From contig DATGZH010000014.1 in assembly GCA_035297265.1 (NCBI GenBank), forward strand, positions 1-64,000: a stretch of 64,000 nt of DNA, written 5' to 3'. The notes beneath the pieces are model-generated. The model worked only from the letters and a program-made list of their open reading frames with translations, had not been told where the DNA came from and did not search any database. Of the stretch, positions 26,325 to 34,376 are shown piece by piece. The number at the start of each line of letters is the position of its first letter. The first letter of the stretch is position 1. The position numbers and the translations under genes were made by a program. Source of the stretch: DATGZH01 sp035297265 (GTDB lineage Bacteria; Actinomycetota; Acidimicrobiia; Acidimicrobiales; RAAP-2).

Positions 26325-26411
26325 CTCCAGCCCGCCCCCCCGGGAGCGCTGGCCGGGCGGGCAGTACGCTGGTCCGGCGCTCGGTGTGGGCGCCACCGAC
26401 GGGAGGACGAG

Positions 26412-28043
26412 ATGCGCAGCACCATGCAGGACGCCCCCCTCTTGATCAGCGGGATCCTGCGCCACGGCCAACAGGTCCACGGCGAGAGCCTGGTCGTGAC
26501 GGTCGAGGCCGACGGCTACCGGACGGCCACGTTCACCGAGGTGGCGGCCCGGTCCGAGCAGCTGGCCAAGGCCCTCGAGCATCTCGGCGTCGGCCGGGGG
26601 GACCGGGTGGCCACGTTCGCCTGGAACAACCAGGGCCACCTCGAGGCCTACCTGGCCATCCCCTCCATGGGGGCGGTGCTCCACACGCTGAACGTCCGCC
26701 TCTACCCCGAGCAGCTGGCCTACGTCATCAACCACGCCGAGGACAAGGTGATCATCGTCGACGCCTCGCTCGTCCCCCTCCTCGCCCGGGTGGTCGACGA
26801 GCTGAAGTCGGTCGAGACCGTGATCGTGGCCGGAGAGGGCGATACCGCCGCCCTCGGCGAGACCCTCGACTACGAGCGGCTGCTGGCCGCCGAGGAGCCG
26901 GGCATCGAGTGGCCGGCCTTCGACGAACACGAGGCCGCGGCCATGTGTTACACGAGCGGCACCACGGGCAACCCGAAGGGCGTCGTCTACAGCCACCGCT
27001 CGACCTACCTGCACACGATGGCCGAGATGTCCGCCGCCTCGGTCGGGGTCACCGAGCGGGACCGGATCCTCGTCATCGTGCCGATGTTCCACGCCAACGC
27101 CTGGGGCACCCCCTACGCCGCGTTCATGGCCGGCACCGACCTCGTCATGCCCCAGCAGTTCCTCCAGGGCGAGCACATCTTGCGGATCGTGGCCGAGCAG
27201 CAGCCCACCGTGGCCTGCGGGGTGCCGACGATCTGGAACGACGTGCTCCGGGCGGCCAACGAGTCGGGGGGCGACCTGGCCTCGCTCCGCCAGGTCACCG
27301 CCGGTGGCTCGGCTGTGCCCCGCACGCTCATCGAGACGTTCCGCGACCGCTTCGGCGTGACCATCGTCCAGGGCTGGGGCATGACCGAGACCAGCCCGCT
27401 CGCCGCCTTCGGCCTGCCGCCGAAGCAGGCCACCGCCGACGAGGAGATGGACTACCGGGTGAAGGCCGGCCGGGTCGTGCCCGGCGTCGAGGTGCGGGTG
27501 ACCGGGCCGGGCGGCGAGATCCTGCCCAACGACGGTGAGTCGACCGGCGAGTTCGAGATCCGGGGCCCCTGGGTCACCGCCGCCTACTACAAGGACGAGG
27601 ACCCCGACCGTTTCCACCACGGATGGCTGTGCACCGGTGACGTCGGGAGCCTCGACGAGCGGGGCTTCATGACGATCACCGACCGCACGAAGGACGTCAT
27701 CAAGTCGGGCGGCGAGTGGATCTCCTCGGTCGAGCTCGAGAACGAGGTCATGGCCCACCCCGACGTGTTCGAGGCGGCGGTGGTGGCCGTCCCCGACCCG
27801 CGCTGGCAGGAGCGGCCCCTCGTGGCCGTGGTGCCGAAGCCCGGCGCGGCGCCGTCCGCCGAGGAGCTGGTCGAGTACCTGGAGGGCCGGGTGGCCCGCT
27901 GGTGGCTGCCCGAGCGCTGGACGTTCGTGGACGCCATCCCGAAGACCTCGGTCGGCAAGTTCGACAAGAAGGTGCTGCGGGCCGACCACGCCCAGGGCAA
28001 GCTCGACGTGGTCGAGGTCGAGCTCCCCTCGTCCTCCTCCTGA
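26412..28043 (+). CDS. Long-chain fatty-acid-CoA ligase (FadD-type)
   Basis: This ANL enzyme activates fatty acids to acyl-CoA. The 543-residue product has the AMP-binding CYTSGTTGNPKGVVYSHRS (about residue 179), PMFHANAWGTPY, the linker motif GWGMTETSPL, the GWLCTGDVGSLDERGFM block with the ribose-binding Asp, DRTKDVIKSGGEWISSVELEN and the C-terminal catalytic Lys in KTSVGKFDKK. These are typical of medium/long-chain ligases. Start ATG 26412 has GGGAGGA upstream. It is divergent from the NlpC/P60 gene; a small coiled-coil ORF follows it. Confidence 0.95.
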   Translation: MRSTMQDAPLLISGILRHGQQVHGESLVVTVEADGYRTATFTEVAARSEQLAKALEHLGVGRGDRVATFAWNNQGHLEAYLAIPSMGAVLHTLNVRLYPEQLAYVINHAEDKVIIVDASLVPLLARVVDELKSVETVIVAGEGDTAALGETLDYERLLAAEEPGIEWPAFDEHEAAAMCYTSGTTGNPKGVVYSHRSTYLHTMAEMSAASVGVTERDRILVIVPMFHANAWGTPYAAFMAGTDLVMPQQFLQGEHILRIVAEQQPTVACGVPTIWNDVLRAANESGGDLASLRQVTAGGSAVPRTLIETFRDRFGVTIVQGWGMTETSPLAAFGLPPKQATADEEMDYRVKAGRVVPGVEVRVTGPGGEILPNDGESTGEFEIRGPWVTAAYYKDEDPDRFHHGWLCTGDVGSLDERGFMTITDRTKDVIKSGGEWISSVELENEVMAHPDVFEAAVVAVPDPRWQERPLVAVVPKPGAAPSAEELVEYLEGRVARWWLPERWTFVDAIPKTSVGKFDKKVLRADHAQGKLDVVEVELPSSSS

Positions 28044-28051
28044 GCGCTTCT

Positions 28052-28279
28052 TTGGGCGGGGCCGACGACGAGCTGGCCGAGGTGGCCGAGGAGCTCGACC
28101 GGGTGGCCGAGCGCCTCGCCGACCTCGCCCTCGACCGGCTGCGGCTGGCCGCCGACCCCGACGAGGCCGGCGGGCCCGCGGCGGCGGCCGAGGAGCGCCG
28201 GATCACCCGGGCGAGGCGGGCGGTCGAGAAGGCCGCCGCCCTGCTCGCCCCGCGGAAGGGGGCCGACGACGACCGGTGA
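28052..28279 (+). CDS. Small Glu/Ala/Arg-rich helical protein (tentative)
   Basis: A 75-residue frame from TTG 28052, 8 bp after the ligase stop. Its sequence (DDELAEVAEELDRVAERLADLALDRL, given in part) shows a strong heptad-like pattern, then a basic second helix ending in LLAPRKGADDDR. No family recognised. The charged, regular helix argues for a real product; the TTG start and lack of a clear ribosome site argue against. If real, it is translated from the ligase transcript. Confidence 0.45.
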   Translation: MGGADDELAEVAEELDRVAERLADLALDRLRLAADPDEAGGPAAAAEERRITRARRAVEKAAALLAPRKGADDDR

Positions 28280-28287
28280 GGCCGGTC
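28271..28287. terminator. Bidirectional hairpin at a convergent junction
   Basis: GACCGG (28271-28276) and CCGGTC (28282-28287) form a 6-bp stem. The loop starts with the TGA stop of the small plus-strand ORF, and the LOG-family stop begins within the second arm. Confidence 0.45.
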
Positions 28288-29392
28288 AGTCCCCGGTGCA
28301 GCGGTTGAGGGCGTCGATGAGGAGGCGCAGCCGGCCGTAGTGCTGGCGGTCGAAGCGGAAGGCCACCCGGGGGAGCTCGAGGAAGTCGCCGCTCGAGCGC
28401 TCCGGCGGGAAGGGGCTGGCGTTGCGGATGGTGCCGGACCGCACGATGTCGGCGAACTCCCGGTTGAGCTCGGCCAGCTCGGCCCGGCTCGGGGCCCGCT
28501 GGAGGCGCAGGACGAGCAGGTGGCCCACCCAGCGGCAGGAGTGGTAGTTGGCGTAGAAGCCGAGGATCTCGGCCGCCGCCTCGTCCACCGTGTTCACCAC
28601 CCGGTAGAGGTGGACGTCCTCGGGTGAGATGTACCCGGTGGCCACGGCCTCCTCGTCGACGAAGTGCTGCCAGCCCTCCCAGTAGGTGCCGCCGTCGGTC
28701 TCGACGAGGACGACCGGGGCCGGCTCGGCCTTCCCCGTCTGGATGAGGGTGAGGAGCTCGAAGCACTCGTCGAGGGTCCCGTAGCCGCCGGGCAGCACCG
28801 CGTAGGCGTGGGACTCCTTGATCAACATGAGCTTCCTCGTGAAGAAGTAGCGCATCTCCACGAGCTTCGGGTCCTGGGCGATGAACGGGTTGGCCCCCTG
28901 CTCGTGGGGGAGGCGGATGTTGACGCCGAACGACCGGTCCCGCCCGGCCCCCTCGGTGCCGGCGGCCATGATCCCCGGACCGGCGCCGGTGACGACCATC
29001 CAGCCGGCCTCGGCGAGGTGGGCGGCCAGGTCGCGGGCGAGGACGTACACCGGGTCCTCCGGCCGGGTGCGGGCCGAACCGAACATCGTGAGCTTGCGGG
29101 CCGCCCGGTAGGGGCGGAACACCCGGAAGGCCTCGGTCATCTCGGCCAGCGCGGCGTCGGCGATCTTGAGGTCGCCGACCGTCATGCCCTCGCGGGCGAG
29201 GTCCCAGAGCGTGGCGAGCATCGAGCGCATGAGGTCGGCCTGGGTGTGCGACAGGCTGCGGCCGGAGCTCAGCGCGGCGAAGGCCTCCTCGAGGACCGCG
29301 GGGTCCGGACGGGGCGCCGCCTCGACGACGTTGACCACTGGGGGCACCGAGCCGGCCCCGCCGGCTTCGGGGTGCTCGGGGTCCGCGGTCAC
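28286..29392 (-). CDS. LOG-family Rossmann-fold protein (TIGR00730-like) with extensions
   Basis: LOG (LONELY GUY) proteins release free cytokinin-type bases from their ribotides; many bacterial members have unproven nucleotide substrates. The 368-residue product has MFGSARTRPEDPVY at the N-terminal edge of the domain, TGAGPGIMAAGTEGA, and the signature LPGGYGTLDECFE. It is much longer than the usual roughly 190 residues: about 85 residues precede the domain and more than 100 follow it. GTG 29392 overlaps the fbiC stop in a 4-bp GTGA, so it is the last gene of the tkt-tal-zwf-fbiC operon and translationally coupled. Confidence 0.88.
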   Translation of the reverse strand: MTADPEHPEAGGAGSVPPVVNVVEAAPRPDPAVLEEAFAALSSGRSLSHTQADLMRSMLATLWDLAREGMTVGDLKIADAALAEMTEAFRVFRPYRAARKLTMFGSARTRPEDPVYVLARDLAAHLAEAGWMVVTGAGPGIMAAGTEGAGRDRSFGVNIRLPHEQGANPFIAQDPKLVEMRYFFTRKLMLIKESHAYAVLPGGYGTLDECFELLTLIQTGKAEPAPVVLVETDGGTYWEGWQHFVDEEAVATGYISPEDVHLYRVVNTVDEAAAEILGFYANYHSCRWVGHLLVLRLQRAPSRAELAELNREFADIVRSGTIRNASPFPPERSSGDFLELPRVAFRFDRQHYGRLRLLIDALNRCTGD

Positions 29393-31689
29393 GCCTCGGC
29401 GAGGGCGGCGGCCGGTCCCACCCGGTCGTAGAGGGTGGTGCGCTGCACGAGCGGGCGGCCGAGCGGGGCGACGAGGGCCGCCAGCTCGTCCCGGTCCATC
29501 CGCTGGCCGTGGCTGGCTCCGGCGGCCCGCGAGATGTTCTCGTCCATGAGTGTCCCGCCGAGGTCGTTGGCCCCGGCCAGGAGGACCTGCCTCGCCCCTT
29601 CGACCCCCATCTTCACCCAGCTCACCTGGATGTTGTCGATGAGGCCGCGATAAGCGATGCGGCCCACCGCGTGCATGAGGAGGGCCTCGCGGAAGGTCGG
29701 CCCCCGGCGGGCCCGGCGGGACAGGTAGATGGGCGTGGCCATGTGGACGAAGGGGAGCGGCACGAACTCGGTGAAACCACCCGTCTCGCGCTGCAGGTCG
29801 CGGGTGGCCACGATGTGGCGGGCCCAGGACACCGGCTGCTCCACCGCGCCGAACATGATCGTCACGTTGGAGCGCAGACCGAGGCCGTGGGCCGTCCGGT
29901 GGGCGTCCAGCCACTGGCCGGTGTCGATCTTGTCCGGACAGAGGACGGCACGGACGTCGTCGTCGAGGATCTCGGCCGCCGTGCCGGGCAGCGTCTTCAG
30001 TCCGGCCGCCTGGAGGCGGGCGAGGTAGTCAGCCAGCGGGACGGCCAGCCGACGGGCCCCCTCGGTCACCTCGAGGGCGGTGAAGGCGTGGATGTGGATG
30101 TCGGGCGACCCGGCCCGCACCGCGGCCACGACGTCGACGTAGTAGTCGCCGTCGAAACTCGGGTGAATGCCGCCCTGCAGGCAGACCTCCGTGGCCCCGA
30201 GGTCGGCCGCTTCGGCCACCCGTCGGGTGATCTCCTCGAGGTCGAGGAGGTACGGGGCGCCGCGCAGGTTGAGGGAGAGCGGTCCCTTGGAGAAGGCGCA
30301 GAAGCGACACTTGAACGTGCAGACGTTCGTGTAGTTGATGTTGCGGTTCATGACGTACGTCACGTCGTCGCCCACCGTGGCTCGTCGCAGCTCGTCGGCC
30401 GCCTCCGCCACCATGGCCACCTCGGGGCCGCGGGCCGAGAAGAGCGTCACGATCTCCTCGGACCCCACCTCCTGGCCGAGCCGGACACCCGCCAGCACCT
30501 CGGCCACCGCACCACCGCCGGGTCGGGGGCCGAGGCCGGCGAGCAGGTCGTCGGGGGCGTCGAGGCCGCCCGAGCACCAGGCGCCCTCCCGGGCGAGGCC
30601 CTCGGCGTCGCTCAAGTCCAGGACGGGGAACCGCAGCGCCGGGTCGAGCCAGCGCTCGGGCTCGGCGGCGAACGAAGGGTAGATCGTGAGGCGCGGGGCG
30701 AGGGTGTGGCCGGACGCCTCGGTGGCCGCCCGCAGCACGTCGAGCGCCGGCCAGGCCCGCTCGGGGTTCACGTGGTCGACGGTGATCGGGGAGACCCCGC
30801 CCCAGTCGTCGATCCCCGCCGACAGGAGCGGGGCGAGGTCGTCGGCCAGGTTGGGCGGCGCCTGCACATGGACCTCGGGCGGCAGCACCAGGCGGGCCAC
30901 GGCGATCGACCAGAGATGCTCGTCGGTCGGGCAGGCGGCGTGCTCGGCCATCGCCGTGCCCGGCTTCGGCAGGAAGTTCTGGACGATGACCTCCTGGACG
31001 TGGCCGTGGCGGCGGTGGGCGTCGGCGATGGCCAGGAGCGAGGCCAGCCGGTCGGCCCGGCGCTCACCGATGCCGACGAGGATCCCGGTCGTGAACGGGA
31101 TGGCGAGGCGGCCGGCCGCCTCCAGGGTGGCGAGCCGGCGGGCGGGCGTCTTGTCCGGGGCCCGGCGGTGGGCGGCCAGGCCCTCGGTCAGGGTCTCGAG
31201 CATCATCCCCTGGCTGGCCGAGACCGGCCGGAGGGCCGCCAGCTCCGCCTCGTGGAGGGCGCCGGCGTTCATGTGGGGGAGGAGGCCGGTCTCCTCGAGC
31301 ACCGCCGCGCCCATGGCCGCCAGATAGTCGACGGTGGTGGCGTAGCCGTGGTCGGCCAGCCAACGGGCGGCCCGGTCGTAGCGGAGCTCGGGTCGCTCGC
31401 CGAGCGTGAAGAGTGCCTCGCGACAGCCCGCCGCGGCCCCGCGGCGGGCGAGCTCGAGCACCTGCTCCGGCTCGAGATAGGGCGAGGCCAGCCGGGCCGG
31501 GGCCTTGGCGAAGGTGCAGTAGCCGCAGCGGTCCCGGCACAGCATCGTGAGGGGCACGAAGACCTTGGGCGAGAACGTGACCCGGTTGCCGTGGGCCCGG
31601 TCGCGCACCTTCCTCGCCGCGGCGAGGAGCTCGGGCAGCTCGGCGCGGAGGAGCTCCTCGGCGACGGCGCCGCCGGCTTGCCCGCTCAC
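29389..31689 (-). CDS. fbiC: FO synthase FbiC (CofG-CofH fusion), coenzyme F420 biosynthesis
   Basis: FbiC uses two radical-SAM halves to join tyrosine and 5-amino-6-ribitylamino-uracil into FO, the deazaflavin of coenzyme F420. The 766-residue protein has a first radical-SAM cluster CRDRCGYC (Cys51, 55, 58; CofG half) and a second CTFKCRFC (Cys457, 461, 464; CofH half). Both halves are intact. GTG 31689 overlaps the zwf stop as GTGA, and its own stop overlaps the next start in the same way. F420 is the hydride carrier for many actinobacterial oxidoreductases. Confidence 0.97.
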   Translation of the reverse strand: MSGQAGGAVAEELLRAELPELLAAARKVRDRAHGNRVTFSPKVFVPLTMLCRDRCGYCTFAKAPARLASPYLEPEQVLELARRGAAAGCREALFTLGERPELRYDRAARWLADHGYATTVDYLAAMGAAVLEETGLLPHMNAGALHEAELAALRPVSASQGMMLETLTEGLAAHRRAPDKTPARRLATLEAAGRLAIPFTTGILVGIGERRADRLASLLAIADAHRRHGHVQEVIVQNFLPKPGTAMAEHAACPTDEHLWSIAVARLVLPPEVHVQAPPNLADDLAPLLSAGIDDWGGVSPITVDHVNPERAWPALDVLRAATEASGHTLAPRLTIYPSFAAEPERWLDPALRFPVLDLSDAEGLAREGAWCSGGLDAPDDLLAGLGPRPGGGAVAEVLAGVRLGQEVGSEEIVTLFSARGPEVAMVAEAADELRRATVGDDVTYVMNRNINYTNVCTFKCRFCAFSKGPLSLNLRGAPYLLDLEEITRRVAEAADLGATEVCLQGGIHPSFDGDYYVDVVAAVRAGSPDIHIHAFTALEVTEGARRLAVPLADYLARLQAAGLKTLPGTAAEILDDDVRAVLCPDKIDTGQWLDAHRTAHGLGLRSNVTIMFGAVEQPVSWARHIVATRDLQRETGGFTEFVPLPFVHMATPIYLSRRARRGPTFREALLMHAVGRIAYRGLIDNIQVSWVKMGVEGARQVLLAGANDLGGTLMDENISRAAGASHGQRMDRDELAALVAPLGRPLVQRTTLYDRVGPAAALAEA

Positions 31690-33203
31690 AGCTCGGGCAC
31701 CCGCCAGGCATCCCCCGAACGCTCGAGGAGGAGGTCGGCGATGTGGGGTCCCCAGGTGCCGGCCCGGTAGAAGTGGAGCCCCGCGCCGGGCTCCGACCAA
31801 GCCTCGAGGTAGGGGTCGACGATGCGCCAGGCCTGCTCCACCTCGTCGCTCCGTATGAAGAGGGTGGCGTCGCCGACCATGGCGTCGTGGAGGAGCCGCG
31901 GGTAGCCGTCGGACTCCTTGGCGTCGGCGAAGGCCTGGTCGTAGAGGAAGTTCATCGCCACCGACTGCACCTTAAACGCCTCGCCCGGCACCTTCGCCCC
32001 GAAGTGCAGGCTGATCCCCTCGTCGGGCTGGATGCGCAAGACCAAGATGTTGGGCCGGAGCTGGCGGGAGAGCTCACCCTGGAAGGCGAGGAACGGGACC
32101 CGGTGGAACTGCAGGGCCACCTCGGTCACCCGGGCCGGCAGCCGCTTGCCGGTGCGCACGTAGATGGGCACCCCGGCCCAGCGCCAGTTCTCCACCCGGA
32201 GCCGGAGGGCCACGTAGGTCTCGGTCACCGAGTCGGGCGCCACGGCCTCCTCGTCCCGATAGCCCACCACGGGCTGCCCGTCGATGACACCGGCGGTGTA
32301 CTGCCCCCGCACGGACTTGTCGACCGCCTCGTCGGGCGTCGGAATGTCGATGGCCTTCAACAGCTTGACCTTCTCGTCCCGCAGGTGCGGGGCGTCCACC
32401 CCCGTCGGCGGCTCCATGAGGGTGAGGGCCAGCACCTGCATCACGTGGTTCTGCACGATGTCGCGGAGCGCGCCGGCCGTCTCGTAGAAACCGCCCCGAT
32501 GCTCGACCCCGAGGCTCTCGGCCACCGTGATCTGGACCTGCTCGACGTAGCGGCGGTTCCAGATCGGCTCGAAGACGGCGTTGGCGAAGCGGAGCGCGAG
32601 GACGTTCTGCACCGTCTCCTTGCCCATGTAGTGGTCGATGCGGAAGATCTGGTGCTCGTCGAAGGCCGCGTGCACGGTGGCGTCGAGCTCGAGGGCGCTC
32701 TCGAGGTCCCGGCCGTAGGGCTTCTCCACCACGAGCCGGCAGAACTCGCCGCCATGACCCGGCACGTTCACGCCCTCCTTGGCGAGGGCCTGGGCCACCT
32801 CGCCGAACAGCGAGGGGACCGTGGCGAGGTAGTAGACCCGGTTGCCGCTCGTGCCGTAGGACTGGTCGCACTCGGCCAGCACGCCCTTCAGCCGGTCGAA
32901 GGTCTCGGTCGCCGCGTAGTCGCCGCTGATGTAACGGAAACGCTTGACGATCTCGCGCCAGGCCGGGCCGGCGTCGGGGGAGTCCCGGAGGGCCACGGCC
33001 TGGAACTCCTCGTCGGTCCACTCGGTCCGGGCCACCCCGACCACGGTGAAGTGGTCGTTCAGCCGGCCGCGGTCGGCCAGGTTGGCCAGGGCCGGCAGGA
33101 TCTTCCTCGAGGTGAGGTCGCCCGAGGCCCCGAAGATGACGAGCACGAGCGGGGGCGTCTGCATCGGCGGCCGGGTGACCTGGCCGGGGTCCGCGGTCGT
33201 CAC
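31686..33203 (-). CDS. zwf: Glucose-6-phosphate dehydrogenase (NADP-type)
   Basis: Zwf oxidises glucose-6-phosphate to 6-phosphogluconolactone and makes NADPH in the oxidative pentose-phosphate pathway. The 505-residue protein carries VIFGASGDLTSRK for cofactor binding near residue 22 and the active-site RIDHYMGKETVQN with the catalytic His. It belongs to the classical Zwf family, not the unrelated F420-dependent Fgd family. GTG 33203 overlaps the transaldolase stop in GTGA, and its stop overlaps fbiC in GTGA. Translational coupling along the operon is therefore likely. Confidence 0.97.
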   Translation of the reverse strand: MTTADPGQVTRPPMQTPPLVLVIFGASGDLTSRKILPALANLADRGRLNDHFTVVGVARTEWTDEEFQAVALRDSPDAGPAWREIVKRFRYISGDYAATETFDRLKGVLAECDQSYGTSGNRVYYLATVPSLFGEVAQALAKEGVNVPGHGGEFCRLVVEKPYGRDLESALELDATVHAAFDEHQIFRIDHYMGKETVQNVLALRFANAVFEPIWNRRYVEQVQITVAESLGVEHRGGFYETAGALRDIVQNHVMQVLALTLMEPPTGVDAPHLRDEKVKLLKAIDIPTPDEAVDKSVRGQYTAGVIDGQPVVGYRDEEAVAPDSVTETYVALRLRVENWRWAGVPIYVRTGKRLPARVTEVALQFHRVPFLAFQGELSRQLRPNILVLRIQPDEGISLHFGAKVPGEAFKVQSVAMNFLYDQAFADAKESDGYPRLLHDAMVGDATLFIRSDEVEQAWRIVDPYLEAWSEPGAGLHFYRAGTWGPHIADLLLERSGDAWRVPEL

Positions 33204-34327
33204 CGATGGTCACCGGCGAGGGCGGCCGCCTTGTCCGAGAGGGACTGGAGCAGCTCGTCGAAGGACTTGGCGAAGCCGTGGACGCCCTCGTCCTCCAAGG
33301 TGGCCGACACGTCGGCCAGGTCGATCCCGGCCTCGGCCAGGTCGGCCAGCACCTGGGAGGCCGCCGCCGGGTCGGCGTCGACGGTGCGGGCCACCGTGCC
33401 GTGGTCGTTGAACGCGTCGATCGTCCCTTCCGGCAGCGTGTTCACCGTGTCGGGCCCGATGAGGTTGTCGACGTAGAGGAGGTCCGGGTAGGCCGGGTTC
33501 TTGGTCGACGTCGAGGCCCAGAGCGGCCGCTGCACCCGGGCCCCGTGGGCCTCGAGCACCGCCCAGCGGGGTCCGGCGAACGTCGCCCCGAACCGCTGGT
33601 AGGCCAGCTGGGCCTGGGCCACGGCCGCCCGACCGCGGAGCGAGAGCAGGTGCTGGTCGCCATCGGGCCCCCCGGCGGCCGCCTCGAGTCGCCGGTCCAC
33701 CTCGGTGTCCACCCGGCTCACGAAGAACGAGGCCACGCTGGCCACCTTCTTGAGATCGTCGGCCCCGGCCGCGAGGTGGTCCTCCAGCCCGCCGAGGTAG
33801 GCCTCCATCACCTCGGCGTAACGCTCGAGCCCGAAGATGAGCGTCACATTGATGCTCCGCCCCTCGCCGATCAGGCGGCGGATGGCGGGGATCCCTTCGG
33901 CCGTGGCCGGCACCTTGACGAAGAGGTTCGGCTGGTCGATGCGGTCGTGGAGCGTGCGCGCCGCCGTCACCGTCCCCGCAGTGTCGTGGGCGAGCGCCGG
34001 CGCCACCTCGAGCGAGACGAACCCGTCGCGCCCGTCGCTCGACTCGTGGACCGGGCGGAGCACGGCGAGCGCGTCTTCGATGTCACGGACGACGAGCTCC
34101 CAATAGGCTTGCTCGACCGTGGCGCTCGGCAGGAGCGAGCGGAATTGCTCGTCGTAGTCGGTGGCGCCGGCGATGGCCTTGGCGAAGATCGTCGGGTTCG
34201 ACGTCACGCCGCGCACCCCGTCGTCGACGAGGCGGGCCAGGTGGCCGCCGGCGATCCAGTCGCGCCGCAGGTTGTCCAGCCAAGGGCTCTGGCCGCCCCG
34301 CTCGAAGAGCTCGTGCAGACGGGTCAT
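33200..34327 (-). CDS. tal: Transaldolase
   Basis: Transaldolase moves a dihydroxyacetone unit between sugar phosphates in the non-oxidative pentose-phosphate pathway through a Schiff base. The 375-residue sequence has GVTSNPTIFAKAI near residue 40 and the catalytic Lys138 in NLFVKVPATAEG, plus the conserved TSTKNPAYPDLLYVDNLIG. The length fits the actinobacterial type. Start ATG 34327 has AGGAGG a few bases upstream. It follows tkt by 49 bp and overlaps zwf by 4 bp. Confidence 0.97.
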   Translation of the reverse strand: MTRLHELFERGGQSPWLDNLRRDWIAGGHLARLVDDGVRGVTSNPTIFAKAIAGATDYDEQFRSLLPSATVEQAYWELVVRDIEDALAVLRPVHESSDGRDGFVSLEVAPALAHDTAGTVTAARTLHDRIDQPNLFVKVPATAEGIPAIRRLIGEGRSINVTLIFGLERYAEVMEAYLGGLEDHLAAGADDLKKVASVASFFVSRVDTEVDRRLEAAAGGPDGDQHLLSLRGRAAVAQAQLAYQRFGATFAGPRWAVLEAHGARVQRPLWASTSTKNPAYPDLLYVDNLIGPDTVNTLPEGTIDAFNDHGTVARTVDADPAAASQVLADLAEAGIDLADVSATLEDEGVHGFAKSFDELLQSLSDKAAALAGDHR

Positions 34328-34376
34328 GGATCTCCTCCTTGCACCGAAGGGCCCCGGGCGACGCGAGCCGCCGCCG

